Source: CAVQKZ01 sp963837325 (GTDB lineage: Bacteria > Actinomycetota > Actinomycetes > Mycobacteriales > Jatrophihabitantaceae). Taken from it: a DNA stretch of 64,000 bases. The position numbers were made by a program, and so were the translations under genes. The notes beneath the pieces were generated by a model, which made no database searches, was not told where the DNA came from, and saw only the letters and a list, made by a program, of their open reading frames with translations. Shown piece after piece: positions 18,292-26,820 of this stretch (its first letter is position 1; each line of letters begins with the position of its first letter). The stretch is taken from NCBI GenBank assembly GCA_963837325.1, contig CAWIMV010000001.1, positions 1,240,001 to 1,304,000 of the forward strand. The letters run 5' to 3'.

Positions 18292-19226
18292 TGTTCCAGC
18301 GTAGGACCTGGGCCGTCCGCGAACGCGGGCCCGCTGGTGCCGGCCGGGACCAGGACCGGCAGCGCCGCCGCGACGCACCTGGTCACGACCGGAAGCGCAC
18401 CGATTCGTTCACCGTCGGCGTAGGCGAGCGTGTCCGGTGCGTCCAGGCGCACCGAACGCGCGGTGTAGGTGTGCACCGCCGGGTGGCCAATATGTCCGGC
18501 CCGCGGCACGGTCGGGGCAAGGCGAACCAGCGTCCGGCGTGAGACCGGGCCGACCACCGTTACTGCGAACTCGCCGTCGTCCATGCGGGCGGTCGGGGTT
18601 ATCCGCTTTCCACCGCCATACTGCGGGGCGTTGCCGACGGCGACGAGGGTGGCGGACAGTTCGAGTTGCCGCCCGTCGAGCTCGACCGCGAACGGCCGCG
18701 GTGCCAGGTGCATCAGCTCGGCCAGGATCGCCAAATCGTAGCGGCGCGGGCCGCGCGGCCAGTGCCATCGATTCGCCCGCTCGGTGACCGCTGAGTCGAA
18801 GCCGGCGCACAGCACGGTGGCCCACCACCGGCCGCCGTCGGTCCGGCCCAGGTCGATGCGCCGCACCGAACCGGCGTCCAGCGCGATGAGCACCGCGTCC
18901 GCTGCGGCCATCGGGTCAGCGGGCAGGCCGAGCACATCGATGATGTCGTTGCCGGTTCCGGCCGGCACGACGCCAAGTGGGGTCTCGCCTCCGGCGAGCG
19001 CCTGCAGCGCGAGGTGCACCATCCCGTCTCCACCGAGGACGACGACCGCGTCGCACACCCCGGCGACCGCCGCGAGCAGTTGCGCCGATTCTCCGGTCGA
19101 GCGCCCAGCGTGGATCTGCACCGTCGCGCCGGCACCGAGCCGCCGAGCCACCGCAGCAGCCAGCCGGGCGCCGCGTCCCAGCCCGGCCGCCGGATTGACG
19201 ACCAGCGCGATCCGCGGCCGGATCAG
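18288..19226 (-). CDS. Diacylglycerol kinase family lipid kinase with probable CTG start
   Basis: A 312-aa DAGK-catalytic-domain protein when started at CTG 19226. The essential N-terminal nucleotide-binding motif (IALVVNPAAGLGRGARLA) lies upstream of the first ATG/GTG/TTG in frame (GTG 19151) and can only be included by initiating at CTG 19226, which overlaps the tatC stop as CTGA. Further motifs are VLGGDGMVHLAL (catalytic loop; canonical GGDGT has Thr where this has Met) and VPAGTGNDI. It phosphorylates diacylglycerol or a related lipid. Coupled at both ends (tatC upstream, helY downstream by ATGA). Confidence 0.87.
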   Translation of the reverse strand: MIRPRIALVVNPAAGLGRGARLAAAVARRLGAGATVQIHAGRSTGESAQLLAAVAGVCDAVVVLGGDGMVHLALQALAGGETPLGVVPAGTGNDIIDVLGLPADPMAAADAVLIALDAGSVRRIDLGRTDGGRWWATVLCAGFDSAVTERANRWHWPRGPRRYDLAILAELMHLAPRPFAVELDGRQLELSATLVAVGNAPQYGGGKRITPTARMDDGEFAVTVVGPVSRRTLVRLAPTVPRAGHIGHPAVHTYTARSVRLDAPDTLAYADGERIGALPVVTRCVAAALPVLVPAGTSGPAFADGPGPTLEQ

Positions 19227-20113
19227 GTCGTGTCCGTCCAGGAGTCGTCCGGCGCGCCGATCGGCTCCGGGATCGGATCTATCTGCGATGGCGTGCTGTC
19301 ATCGGGGTACTGCTCCGGAGCGCGGCGGGCCTTGCGACGTTCGCGGACGACCGCGAACAGCACGGCGCCTTCGAACAGCAGAATCATCGGCACGGCCATC
19401 GCACACATGGTGAACGGATCGGTCGTGGGCGTAGCCACGGCCGCGAACGTGAAGATCAGGAAGATCGCCAGGCGCTGGGACTTCTTGAGCACCCGGGCCG
19501 AGAGCACGCCTGCGATATTGGCCATCACCACGAGCAGCGGCAGTTCGAACGCCGCACCGAAGATGATCAGCATGAGCGTGACGAACGCCAGATAGCTGTT
19601 GACGGTGAGGATCGCCTGGGTGCCTGTGCCGGCGCTGGTCAGCAGCACGTTGATGCCCTTGGACAGCACGACGTAGGCCAGGGCCATCCCCGCAGCGAAC
19701 AACACCGTCGAGACGACGATGAATATCACCGTGTACCGGCGCTCGTTCTTGCGCAGTCCCGGAGTGATGAAGCCCCAGATCTGGTACAGCCACAACGGCC
19801 CGGTGATCACGGCGCCGGCGATCACCGACACCTTCAAGCGGGCGGTGAAACCGTCGAGTACACCCGGGTAGGTGAGTACGCATTCCGTCGTGCCGCGTGG
19901 TGAGTACCGGTACTTCGCCGGCACCGAACAGTATGGATTCTTGAGGAAGTCGAGGATCGGCGTGTAGAGGATCCAGCCGATCACCGCGCCGGCGGCCACG
20001 ATCAGCAGGATGATGATCAGCCGCCGACGCAGTTCGCGTAGGTGATCGAGCACCGACATGCGGCCCTCGGGGTTGGCCGGGCGGCGCCGCAGGCGCCGGA
20101 TCATCGCGGTCAT
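19223..20113 (-). CDS. tatC: Sec-independent (Tat) translocase subunit TatC
   Basis: A 296-aa TatC, the twin-arginine signal receptor of the Tat export pathway, with six membrane helices. Conserved features are the N-terminal MSVLDHLRELRRRL, LYQIWGFITPGLRKNERR (periplasmic cap and cytoplasmic loop) and FGAAFELPLLV. It ends in a charged cytoplasmic tail. Its usual partner tatA is not recognisable here; a different small membrane protein occupies that position. The stop overlaps the inferred CTG start of dagK. Confidence 0.95.
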   Translation of the reverse strand: MTAMIRRLRRRPANPEGRMSVLDHLRELRRRLIIILLIVAAGAVIGWILYTPILDFLKNPYCSVPAKYRYSPRGTTECVLTYPGVLDGFTARLKVSVIAGAVITGPLWLYQIWGFITPGLRKNERRYTVIFIVVSTVLFAAGMALAYVVLSKGINVLLTSAGTGTQAILTVNSYLAFVTLMLIIFGAAFELPLLVVMANIAGVLSARVLKKSQRLAIFLIFTFAAVATPTTDPFTMCAMAVPMILLFEGAVLFAVVRERRKARRAPEQYPDDSTPSQIDPIPEPIGAPDDSWTDTT

Positions 20114-20122
20114 GGCGCCGGC

Positions 20123-20329
20123 TCAGTTCACGCCGGCGCGGGCGAGCCTCTGCTGTGCGGCCTCGGTCTCGTGGAGCAGGCTCGCAACCGCGTCACCGAG
20201 CCCCTGCAGTTCGCTCAGGTCACCGCGCAGCCGCCGAGCCTTCCACCTGAGCTCGTACAGGCAGAACCCGAGCACCACTGCGGCCACGACCACGGCCGCC
20301 AGCCAAGCAATGATCGCGATCCAGGGCAC
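20123..20329 (-). CDS. Small single-pass membrane protein upstream of tatC
   Basis: A 68-aa protein with a GTG start. One N-terminal membrane helix (IIAWLAAVVVAAVVLGFCLY) is followed by a basic stretch (RWKARRLRG) and an amphipathic, possibly coiled-coil helix. It sits exactly where tatA lies in related genomes but lacks the TatA hinge (FG) and typical amphipathic helix, so I do not call it TatA. It ends 9 nt before tatC and starts 9 nt after pafC. Function unknown. Confidence 0.65.
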   Translation of the reverse strand: MPWIAIIAWLAAVVVAAVVLGFCLYELRWKARRLRGDLSELQGLGDAVASLLHETEAAQQRLARAGVN

Positions 20330-20338
20330 GAAGTGACT

Positions 20339-21286
20339 CTACTTCGCCGCGTATTGGGCAAGGGCGGCCGCCGCGTCGGAACGGATCGATTCGCCGAGCC
20401 AGCCCGGTGACAGCACCTCCACCTGGCTCGAAGAGCCGAGCACGAGCGCCCGCACCCAGGCCGGGTCGGCCACCCGCAGACTCACCTGCAGCACGCCGTC
20501 AGTCTCGAGGACCTCGTCGGTCGGATAGTAGTCGGCGACCCAGAAGTAGGGCGGCGACAGGCGCAAGACGGCCAGCAGGTGCTCGGAGGCCGGTTGGAAG
20601 AGACCTTCGTTCAGGTCGCGCAGCTGGACGTCAGCGGGGGGCCGCGACGGCTCCTCGAGCTGCTCCAGGTACTCGATCCGGTCGACGCGGAATACCCGGA
20701 CGCCCTCGGCACTGCGACACCATGCCTCGAGATAGTTGTGGCCGTCCATCTCGAAGACCCGCAGCGGGTCGACGACGCGCTCGGTGGTCTCGTCGCGGGT
20801 CGCCGTGTAGTAGCGCAACTTCAGCGCGCGACCGTCGTCCAGCGCGCGCCGAAGGCCGGGCAGGAGCCGTTCGGCCCGATCGAGCTCGACGGCGACCGTG
20901 GTGTCGTCCACCGCCCCACCGGCCGCGGCCTCGACCTTGGCCAACGCCCGTTGCACCGCGTCGCCATCAGCCATCCCGGGCGTCTCCGCCAGGGTGCGCA
21001 GGGCAACCACCAGCGCGAGTGCCTCCTCAGCGGTCAGGCGCAGCGGGCGGGACATGCCGGCATCGAAGATCACCGACACGGTGTCACCTTCGAAGGACAG
21101 GTCGATGAGGTCGCCCGGTCCGTGCCCTGGTAGCCCGCACATCCACAGCAACCGCAGGTCGCGACGCAGCTGGTCCTCGGTGATGCCGAAGTCGGCCGCG
21201 GCTTCGGCGGCGGCGATGCCTTGGTGCGCTTGCAGGTAAGGCACCAGTGCGAGCAACCGGGGCAGCCGCTCCTCGTTGCCGCTCAT
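20339..21286 (-). CDS. pafC: WYL-domain transcriptional activator PafC
   Basis: A 315-aa protein with an N-terminal winged helix (HQGIAAAEAAADFGITEDQLRRDLRLL), a central WYL domain (LRYYTATRDETTERVVDPLRVFEMDGHNYLEAWC) and a C-terminal WCX region. PafB and PafC together activate the LexA-independent DNA-damage response in Actinobacteria. Its ATG overlaps the pafB stop (ATGA), consistent with a PafBC heterodimer made in equal amounts. Confidence 0.93.
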   Translation of the reverse strand: MSGNEERLPRLLALVPYLQAHQGIAAAEAAADFGITEDQLRRDLRLLWMCGLPGHGPGDLIDLSFEGDTVSVIFDAGMSRPLRLTAEEALALVVALRTLAETPGMADGDAVQRALAKVEAAAGGAVDDTTVAVELDRAERLLPGLRRALDDGRALKLRYYTATRDETTERVVDPLRVFEMDGHNYLEAWCRSAEGVRVFRVDRIEYLEQLEEPSRPPADVQLRDLNEGLFQPASEHLLAVLRLSPPYFWVADYYPTDEVLETDGVLQVSLRVADPAWVRALVLGSSSQVEVLSPGWLGESIRSDAAAALAQYAAK

Positions 21287-22239
21287 GCCGGTGCTCCCGC
21301 CGCGATCGCAAGCCGGCTCACGACGGCCGCAACGAGGTCGGGCGGGTCCAGCGCATGCGCGCTCGGGCCGGCAGCGGCGATGAGCCGAGCGAGCTGATTC
21401 GCGTCGGTGAAGGAGATCGTCAATTCGCCGTCGACCTCGCCCTCGGCGATCTGGCGCAGCTGACCCGCGCCGGAGCCGTTGACCCGTACGCGGGCCGCTC
21501 GCGAGTGCTCGGGCGCCCGCCCGGCAATCAGTTGGCGCAGATCGACCTTCTCGGGTCGCTCGAAGCCGCCGGGCTTGGACGCGAGCTCCACCTTGCCGCT
21601 GATCCGCGACAGTCGGAAGCTGCGCGGTTCGCCGCGGTCACGGTCCAAGCCGGCGACATACCAGCGGCGCCGCCACGACAGCACGCCCCACGGCTCGAGC
21701 AGGCGGCGCTGCGGGCTCTGCTCGCCGGACTTGGTGTAGTCGAAGCGCACGACGCGCGAGTTGCGGGCCGCTTCGAGCAATACCGGCAGGCTCGGGTCGC
21801 TGGCGTCGAGGTATGGCACCGCGCCCGGCGTGTCACTCGCGTGCACGTCGGTGCCGGCGGCCCGCAGCTTGATCAGCGCGTTGCGGGCGGGCTGGCCCAA
21901 GGTCGCGGACTGCCAGAGCCGGGCAGCCAGGCCGACCGCGGCTGCCTCGGCCGGATCGAACTCGATCGGCGGCAGTTCGTACTCGCGCCGGGTGATGCGG
22001 TACCCGTCCTCGTTGTCGAGGTAGCTGTTGTGCCCGGTCTCGAGGGGGATCCCGAGGTCGCGCAGTTCGGCCTTGTCCCGCTCGAACATCCGCTTGAACG
22101 CCTCGTCGGTGCTCGGGCTGCCGTCGGCCGCCTCGTAGCCGGGGACCGCGTCGCGGATCCGCTCGGCGGTGAGGAACTGGCGCGTCGAAAGCAGGCAGAT
22201 GACGAGATTGACGAGTCGCTCCGCGCGCCGGGCTGCCAT
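21283..22239 (-). CDS. pafB: WYL-domain transcriptional activator PafB
   Basis: A 318-aa partner of PafC with the same order: winged helix (AERLVNLVICLLSTRQFLTAERI), WYL domain (VRFDYTKSGEQSPQRRLLEPWGVLSWRRRWYVAG) and WCX region. ATG at 22239 is the start matching homologues; a longer frame to 22314 looks spurious. PafBC activates DNA-repair genes and is encoded downstream of the Pup ligase gene pafA. The 250-nt gap to pafA holds no gene I can recognise. Confidence 0.93.
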   Translation of the reverse strand: MAARRAERLVNLVICLLSTRQFLTAERIRDAVPGYEAADGSPSTDEAFKRMFERDKAELRDLGIPLETGHNSYLDNEDGYRITRREYELPPIEFDPAEAAAVGLAARLWQSATLGQPARNALIKLRAAGTDVHASDTPGAVPYLDASDPSLPVLLEAARNSRVVRFDYTKSGEQSPQRRLLEPWGVLSWRRRWYVAGLDRDRGEPRSFRLSRISGKVELASKPGGFERPEKVDLRQLIAGRAPEHSRAARVRVNGSGAGQLRQIAEGEVDGELTISFTDANQLARLIAAAGPSAHALDPPDLVAAVVSRLAIAAGAPA

Positions 22240-22487
22240 GTCCTCGAAAGTAACGCCAGACCGGGCCCGTCGCGCGGTGGCACGCGCGGCAGGAGGGCCG
22301 AATCCGGAAGGCATGCGAATGACATTAGTCAGCCACGGAGCCTCGCGGCGGGCGCCATAGTTGCGCGGTTTCGGTGGAGTTCGTGCGCCCGGAACCGGTC
22401 ATGGGTGACGTGGCCGTCGCCTGAAGCCACGGCTTTCGGCGCCGTCGACACCGCAGCGACCCTCCCATGCGGCGCTGCCGCGCAACG

Positions 22488-23846
22488 TCACATCGACGCG
22501 ATGAGCTTGTCGACGCGCTCGTCCACTGCCCGGAACGGGTCCTTGCAGAGCACGGTGCGCTGAGCTTGGTCGTTGAGCTTCAGGTGCACCCAGTCGACGG
22601 TGAAGTCGCGCCGCTTCTCTTGCGCCTTACGGATGAAGTCGCCGCGCAGCTTGGCTCGCGTGGTCTGCGGCGGCACCGACTTGGCTTCGAAAACGGCCAG
22701 GTCGGCCACGACGCGCTCAACCGCGTGCTTGCGTTGCAGCAGGTAATACAGCCCGCGCGAGCGCGAGATGTCGTGGTAGGCGAGGTCGAGTTGGGCCACC
22801 CGCGGTGAGGACAACGGCAGGTCGTGCTTGCCGCGGTAGCGCTCGATGAGCTGGTACTTCGTGGCCCAGTCGATCTCGCGGTCGATCTTGGACAGGTCTT
22901 GTTGCTCGATGGCGTCCAAGGTGCGGCCCCAGAGCTCCAGCACGCGTTTGGCCGACTCGTCGTCGCCGTTGCGAGCGACGAAGTCGACAGCCCGGCTGTA
23001 GTACTCGCGCTGCACCTCGAGCGCCGTGGCCGTGCGGCCTGCGGCCAGGCGGACCGAACGGGTGCCGGTGAGGTCGTGGCTGATCTCGCGGATGGCCCGG
23101 ATCGGGTTCTCGAGCGTGAGATCGCGGAACGTCACGCCGTGCTCGATCATCCGCAGCACCAAATCGGCCGCGCCGACCTTGAGCATCGTGGTCGATTCGT
23201 TCATGTTGGAGTCGCCGACGATGACGTGCAGCCGTCGGTAGCGTTCGGCGTCGGCGTGGGGCTCGTCACGGGTGTTGATGATCGGACGGCTGCGGGTGGT
23301 CGCCGACGAGACACCCTCCCAGATGTGTTCGGCCCGCTGGCTGATGCAGAAGACCGCGCCGCGTGGCGTCTGCAGCACCTTGCCCGCGCCGCAGATCAGC
23401 TGCCGGGTGACGAGGAACGGGATGAGCACGTCGGCCAGGCGGCTGAACTCGCCGTGGCGCCCGACGAGAAAGTTCTCGTGGCAGCCGTAGGAGTTGCCGG
23501 CCGAGTCGGTGTTGTTCTTGAACAGGTAGATCTCGCCGGCGATGCCCTCGTCATGCAGCCGCTTCTCGGCGTCGACGACAAGTCCTTCGAGGATGCGCTC
23601 CCCCGCCTTGTCGTGGGCCACGAGGCCGGCCAGCGAGTCACATTCCGGCGTGGCGTACTCCGGGTGGCTGCCGACGTCGAGGTAGAGCCGCGCGCCGTTG
23701 CGCAGGAACACGTTCGACGAACGCCCCCACGACACCACCCGGCGGAACAGGTAGCGCGCCACTTCGTCGGGCGACAGGCGGCGTTGGCCGTGGAAGGTGC
23801 ACGTGACGCCGTACTCGTTCTCGATGCCGAAGATCCGCTTGTGCAC
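22488..23846 (-). CDS. pafA: Pup--protein ligase PafA
   Basis: A 452-aa glutamine-synthetase-like ligase that phosphorylates the C-terminal Glu of Pup and conjugates it to substrate lysines. Motifs: RIFGIENEYGV at the N-terminus, LYLDVGSHPEYATPEC, YLFKNNTDSAGNSYGCHENFL, and IINTRDEPHADAERYRRLHVIVGDSNM. The start is GTG 23846 (VHKRIFGIENEYG), which matches the family; the upstream in-frame start is not conserved. Separated from prcA by about 4.3 kb of inserted genes, unlike compact loci. Confidence 0.96.
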   Translation of the reverse strand: MHKRIFGIENEYGVTCTFHGQRRLSPDEVARYLFRRVVSWGRSSNVFLRNGARLYLDVGSHPEYATPECDSLAGLVAHDKAGERILEGLVVDAEKRLHDEGIAGEIYLFKNNTDSAGNSYGCHENFLVGRHGEFSRLADVLIPFLVTRQLICGAGKVLQTPRGAVFCISQRAEHIWEGVSSATTRSRPIINTRDEPHADAERYRRLHVIVGDSNMNESTTMLKVGAADLVLRMIEHGVTFRDLTLENPIRAIREISHDLTGTRSVRLAAGRTATALEVQREYYSRAVDFVARNGDDESAKRVLELWGRTLDAIEQQDLSKIDREIDWATKYQLIERYRGKHDLPLSSPRVAQLDLAYHDISRSRGLYYLLQRKHAVERVVADLAVFEAKSVPPQTTRAKLRGDFIRKAQEKRRDFTVDWVHLKLNDQAQRTVLCKDPFRAVDERVDKLIASM

Positions 23847-23892
23847 GTCACCCAGCCTAGATGCCGGTGGCGACACGCGCCCCCTTGTGCCG

Positions 23893-23925
23893 CCGCTTTA
23901 CATATGGCACGGTCGTGTAAAGCGG
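23893..23925 (+). promoter_or_regulatory. Palindromic operator upstream of alkB
   Basis: A perfect 10-bp inverted repeat, ccgctttaca - N13 - tgtaaagcgg, lies between the divergent pafA and alkB, about 41 nt before the alkB start. The arrangement and symmetry fit a TetR-family operator. The likely binder is the TetR regulator encoded two genes downstream (25425-26021). Regulation of pafA through the same region is possible but not shown. Confidence 0.65.
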
Positions 23926-23966
23926 GCGATCGATGCTCGGTCGGCGGACGCCGGGGATGGTGCGAG

Positions 23967-25202
23967 ATGCGGGAAGGTTCTCTGTCGGTATCGCTGTCGG
24001 GTGCTGCGCTACCGGCCACGGGCGAACGACCGGACTGGCGCGACGGCAAGCGGTATCTCTGGCTGCTCGGCACTGTCGTGCCCATGTTCTTGTTCGGAGC
24101 GTGGGGGTTGGTCAACCTCACCGGCCTCGGGCTGTTTTGGTGGATGGGTCCGCTGTGGATCTACGCGATCATCCCGGTGCTCGACGTGCTCACCGGCGCT
24201 GACCCGACCAACCCGCCCGACGGCGTCGTCGCCTGGCTCGAGCAGGACCGCTACTACCGGTGGGTGACCTACCTGTTCCTGCCATTGCAATTCCTCGCCA
24301 TGTTCGTCGGCTTCTGGCTGATCACCCACCACGGCGGCCTCAGCCTCATCGACAAGCTCGGCATCACGATCACGATCGGGTCGATGAACGGCATAGCCAT
24401 CAACACCGCCCACGAGTTGGGCCACAAGAAGGAACACCTGGAGCGCTGGTTCGCCCGCATCGCGCTCGCTCCGACGGCTTACGGCCATTTCTTCATCGAG
24501 CACAACCGCGGGCATCACGTGCGCGTCGCCACTCCCGAGGATCCGGCCTCCAGCCGGTTGGGTGAGACGTTCTGGGCCTTCCTACCTCGCACCGTCGCCG
24601 GCAGCCTGCGCAACTCGTGGCGGTTGGAGCGCACTCGGTTGCGACGCATGGACAAGCCGATGTTCTCGTTGCGCAACGACGTGCTCAACGCCTGGGCGAT
24701 GACGCTGGTGTTGTGGGGTGCCCTGATCGCCCTGTTCGGTGTCGGCATCACCCCCTACCTCGTCATCCAGGCCGTGTTCGGGTTCTCGCTGCTCGAGGCG
24801 GTCAACTACATCGAGCACTACGGCCTGGTCCGCCGACAGTCGCCCAATGGCCGGTGGGAACGGGTCAACCCGAGGCACAGCTGGAACAACAACAACCTGA
24901 CGACGAACCTCTTCCTGTACCACCTCCAACGACACAGCGACCACCACGCCAACCCGACCCGCCGCTACCAGGCGCTGCGGCACTTCGACGAGTCCCCGCA
25001 GCTGCCCAGCGGCTACGCGGCGATGGTGTTGCTGGCGTACTTCCCACCGCTGTGGCGTCGCGTGATGGACCATCGTGTGCTCGCCCATTACGGCGGCGAC
25101 GTCACGCTGGCCAACATCCATCCGCCGAAGCGGGAGCGGGTCCTGGCTCGGTACGGCGAGGTTGGGCACTGTGCGCGGGCGGCTGACACACTGACGGCGT
25201 GA
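23967..25202 (+). CDS. alkB: Alkane 1-monooxygenase AlkB
   Basis: A 411-aa integral-membrane non-haem di-iron hydroxylase that oxidises n-alkanes at the terminal carbon using electrons from rubredoxin. The histidine motifs are all present: NTAHELGHKKE, EHNRGHHV and LQRHSDHHANPTRRYQ, plus NYIEHYGLVRR. About six membrane helices. The ATG at 23967 follows a palindromic operator. The stop overlaps the rubredoxin GTG (GTGA). No rubredoxin reductase or second rubredoxin is nearby, so electrons must come from elsewhere in the genome. Confidence 0.95.
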   Translation: MREGSLSVSLSGAALPATGERPDWRDGKRYLWLLGTVVPMFLFGAWGLVNLTGLGLFWWMGPLWIYAIIPVLDVLTGADPTNPPDGVVAWLEQDRYYRWVTYLFLPLQFLAMFVGFWLITHHGGLSLIDKLGITITIGSMNGIAINTAHELGHKKEHLERWFARIALAPTAYGHFFIEHNRGHHVRVATPEDPASSRLGETFWAFLPRTVAGSLRNSWRLERTRLRRMDKPMFSLRNDVLNAWAMTLVLWGALIALFGVGITPYLVIQAVFGFSLLEAVNYIEHYGLVRRQSPNGRWERVNPRHSWNNNNLTTNLFLYHLQRHSDHHANPTRRYQALRHFDESPQLPSGYAAMVLLAYFPPLWRRVMDHRVLAHYGGDVTLANIHPPKRERVLARYGEVGHCARAADTLTA

Positions 25203-25420
25203 GCAGGTATCGGTGCGAGGTCTGCGAGTACGTCTACGACGAGGCGCGGGGCGCGCCGCGGGAGGGATTCCCCGCGGGCACCCCGTGGGCCGAGGTGCCT
25301 GACGACTGGTGCTGCCCGGACTGCGGCGTGCGGGAGAAGGTCGACTTCGTCGCAGTGGACGCGGCGGCCGGTCACCCGGCCGGCGCGGGCCCGGCCGTGG
25401 GCGACCCGGCCCGGGGCTGA
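25199..25420 (+). CDS. Rubredoxin
   Basis: A 73-aa rubredoxin with both CxxC iron-binding knuckles (YRCEVCEYVYDE and WCCPDCGVREK). It transfers electrons to AlkB. Short spacing and the GTGA overlap with alkB show a single operon. The C-terminal 20 residues are an Ala/Gly/Pro extension not needed for the fold. Only one alkane rubredoxin is encoded here, whereas many alkane operons have two. Confidence 0.95.
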   Translation: MSRYRCEVCEYVYDEARGAPREGFPAGTPWAEVPDDWCCPDCGVREKVDFVAVDAAAGHPAGAGPAVGDPARG

Positions 25421-25424
25421 GTCG

Positions 25425-26021
25425 GTGCCCGCGGCTGCACGCCGGAGCACGCCGGTGGAACCGTCCCGGGCCGTTCGCGACACGATCGTCACGGCGGTCG
25501 ACCGCCTGGTCCGCACGCGCGGCTGGTCGGCCACGACCATGTCCGACGTCGCCGCGGCGGCGGGCGTCAGCCGCCAGACCGTGTACAACGAATTCGGATC
25601 GCGCCCGGCGTTGGTCGAGGCCTACGTGTTGCGAGAGGTCGAGGCGATGGTCACGGCCGTCGAGGAGGCGGTGCGCGACTCCCGTGCCGACGCCCACCGC
25701 GCCATCCACGCCTCGTTCGGGCTGTTTCTCAAGCTGGCTTCGGATGAACCGCTCGTGCAGATGATCGTCGCCGGTGCGGAAGCCGACGAACTCATCAGCC
25801 TGCTGACCGGGCTCGGGCGTCAGGTGGCGATCGACCGGATCGGCCGGCTGATCGTGGAGGTCTGGCCGCAGGTCACGGTGAACGACGCCGAACTACTCGC
25901 CGAATCCATGGCCCGGCTTGCGATCAGCCACGCTCTGTTGCCGACGTCTGCCCCCGAGAACACCGCGGCCGCCGTGACCCGCATGGTCGGACCGTTCATC
26001 GACCAGATCCTGGCCCCGTAA
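25425..26021 (+). CDS. TetR-family regulator of the alkane operon
   Basis: A 198-aa TetR regulator with an N-terminal HTH (GWSATTMSDVAAAAGVSRQTVYNEF) and an all-helical ligand domain. GTG start 4 nt after rubredoxin. By position it is an AlkX/AlkU-type repressor that probably binds the palindrome at 23893-23925 and is released by fatty acids or alkane products (known of relatives, inferred here). Ends just before a palindromic repeat that may terminate the operon. Confidence 0.88.
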   Translation: MPAAARRSTPVEPSRAVRDTIVTAVDRLVRTRGWSATTMSDVAAAAGVSRQTVYNEFGSRPALVEAYVLREVEAMVTAVEEAVRDSRADAHRAIHASFGLFLKLASDEPLVQMIVAGAEADELISLLTGLGRQVAIDRIGRLIVEVWPQVTVNDAELLAESMARLAISHALLPTSAPENTAAAVTRMVGPFIDQILAP

Positions 26022-26025
26022 CCCG

Positions 26026-26072
26026 ATTGTGCAACTTTTGGCTGCCTCAGCCAGCCGGAAGTTGCACGATCA
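26026..26072. repeat. Palindromic repeat, copy 1 (REP-like / terminator)
   Basis: An imperfect inverted repeat with outer arms cgattgtgcaactt and aagttgcacgatc (one mismatch) and an inner stem tggctg/cagcca. It lies between the convergent TetR and HAD genes, so it can act as a bidirectional terminator. The outer arm is shared with a second copy at 26746-26814 on the other side of the HAD gene. Confidence 0.7.
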
Positions 26073-26076
26073 TGGA

Positions 26077-26751
26077 TCAGGCGGCGTCAGTCAGCATGAT
26101 CTGATCAACGACCGCTGCGATGTCTGGGCCGACGATGTCGGGCTGGCGTCCGATCGGACTGAGCACCATCCCGGGGCGGGCGACGAAAGCAGCTCGACAA
26201 CCGGCCGCCAACGCTCCGGCGACGTCCCACGAGTGCGCCGCCACGAGCCGCACCGCTGAGATGTGCACTTCGAACGCCGCCGCAACGGCGCGGTAGGGCT
26301 CGGGTGCCGGTTTGAGGCGCCGGACGCTGTCGGCCGAGATCACCTCGTCGAAGTACTCGCGAATGCCGGCGTGGCCTAATTGGGATTCGGCCACCGAGGC
26401 AACCGAGTTCGTGAGGGCGACGACCTTGAGCGGCGTCGTCCGCAGGGTCCGCAGTGCGTCGGGGACCTCCGGATGAGGCGGCAAGGAATTCATCTGCCCG
26501 ATGACCTCAGTGGCCTGATCCGATGTCAAGCTGCCACCGGTCCGCTCGGCCAGCATGACCAGCGCGGCATGCTGCGCAGTGGTGAAGTCGACGTATTCGC
26601 CGGTCAGCCCGCCCACGAAGGACAGCTGCAGCATCTGGGCGAACCACTGCGCGCGAACTGCGGCCGAGTCGAACAGTCGCTCGAAGATCCCGTCGAGTCC
26701 CTTGAGATCGAGCAACGTCTCGTTGACATCGAATGCAATAACCGTCGTCAT
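26077..26751 (-). CDS. HAD-superfamily haloacid dehalogenase, type II
   Basis: A 224-aa L-2-haloacid-dehalogenase-like protein. Motif I FDVNETLLDL (nucleophilic Asp with the Asn found in dehalogenases), motif II VVALTNSV, motif III SVRRLKPAPEPY, and motif IV VAAHSWDVAGALAAG. Start ATG 26751 is preferred over an upstream in-frame start because it matches homologues; it lies inside the left arm of a perfect 31-bp palindrome, so a hairpin could mask the start. The gene is bracketed by two related palindromic repeats, suggesting it entered as a unit. Confidence 0.87.
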   Translation of the reverse strand: MTTVIAFDVNETLLDLKGLDGIFERLFDSAAVRAQWFAQMLQLSFVGGLTGEYVDFTTAQHAALVMLAERTGGSLTSDQATEVIGQMNSLPPHPEVPDALRTLRTTPLKVVALTNSVASVAESQLGHAGIREYFDEVISADSVRRLKPAPEPYRAVAAAFEVHISAVRLVAAHSWDVAGALAAGCRAAFVARPGMVLSPIGRQPDIVGPDIAAVVDQIMLTDAA

Positions 26752-26814
26752 CCCCCGATTGTGCAACTTCTGGCGGCCGCAGACCGCCAGAAGTTGCACA
26801 ATCGGGGGATGACG
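26746..26814. repeat. Perfect 31-bp-arm palindrome, copy 2
   Basis: Arms at 26746-26776 and 26784-26814 are perfectly complementary, with a 7-nt loop. The core cgattgtgcaacttctggc repeats the sequence at 26026-26072. It lies between the anti-sigma stop (26821) and the HAD coding region; the HAD ATG (26751-26749) is within the left arm. It probably terminates the sigma/anti-sigma transcript and may limit HAD translation. Confidence 0.85.
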
Positions 26815-26820
26815 GCCGCG

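Noticed and set aside
15217..18423. Two long plus-strand frames over helY
   Set aside because: Antisense to helicase motifs on the minus strand; no recognisable domain.
20123..20329. tatA
   Set aside because: Lacks the FG hinge and amphipathic helix pattern of TatA despite the right position.
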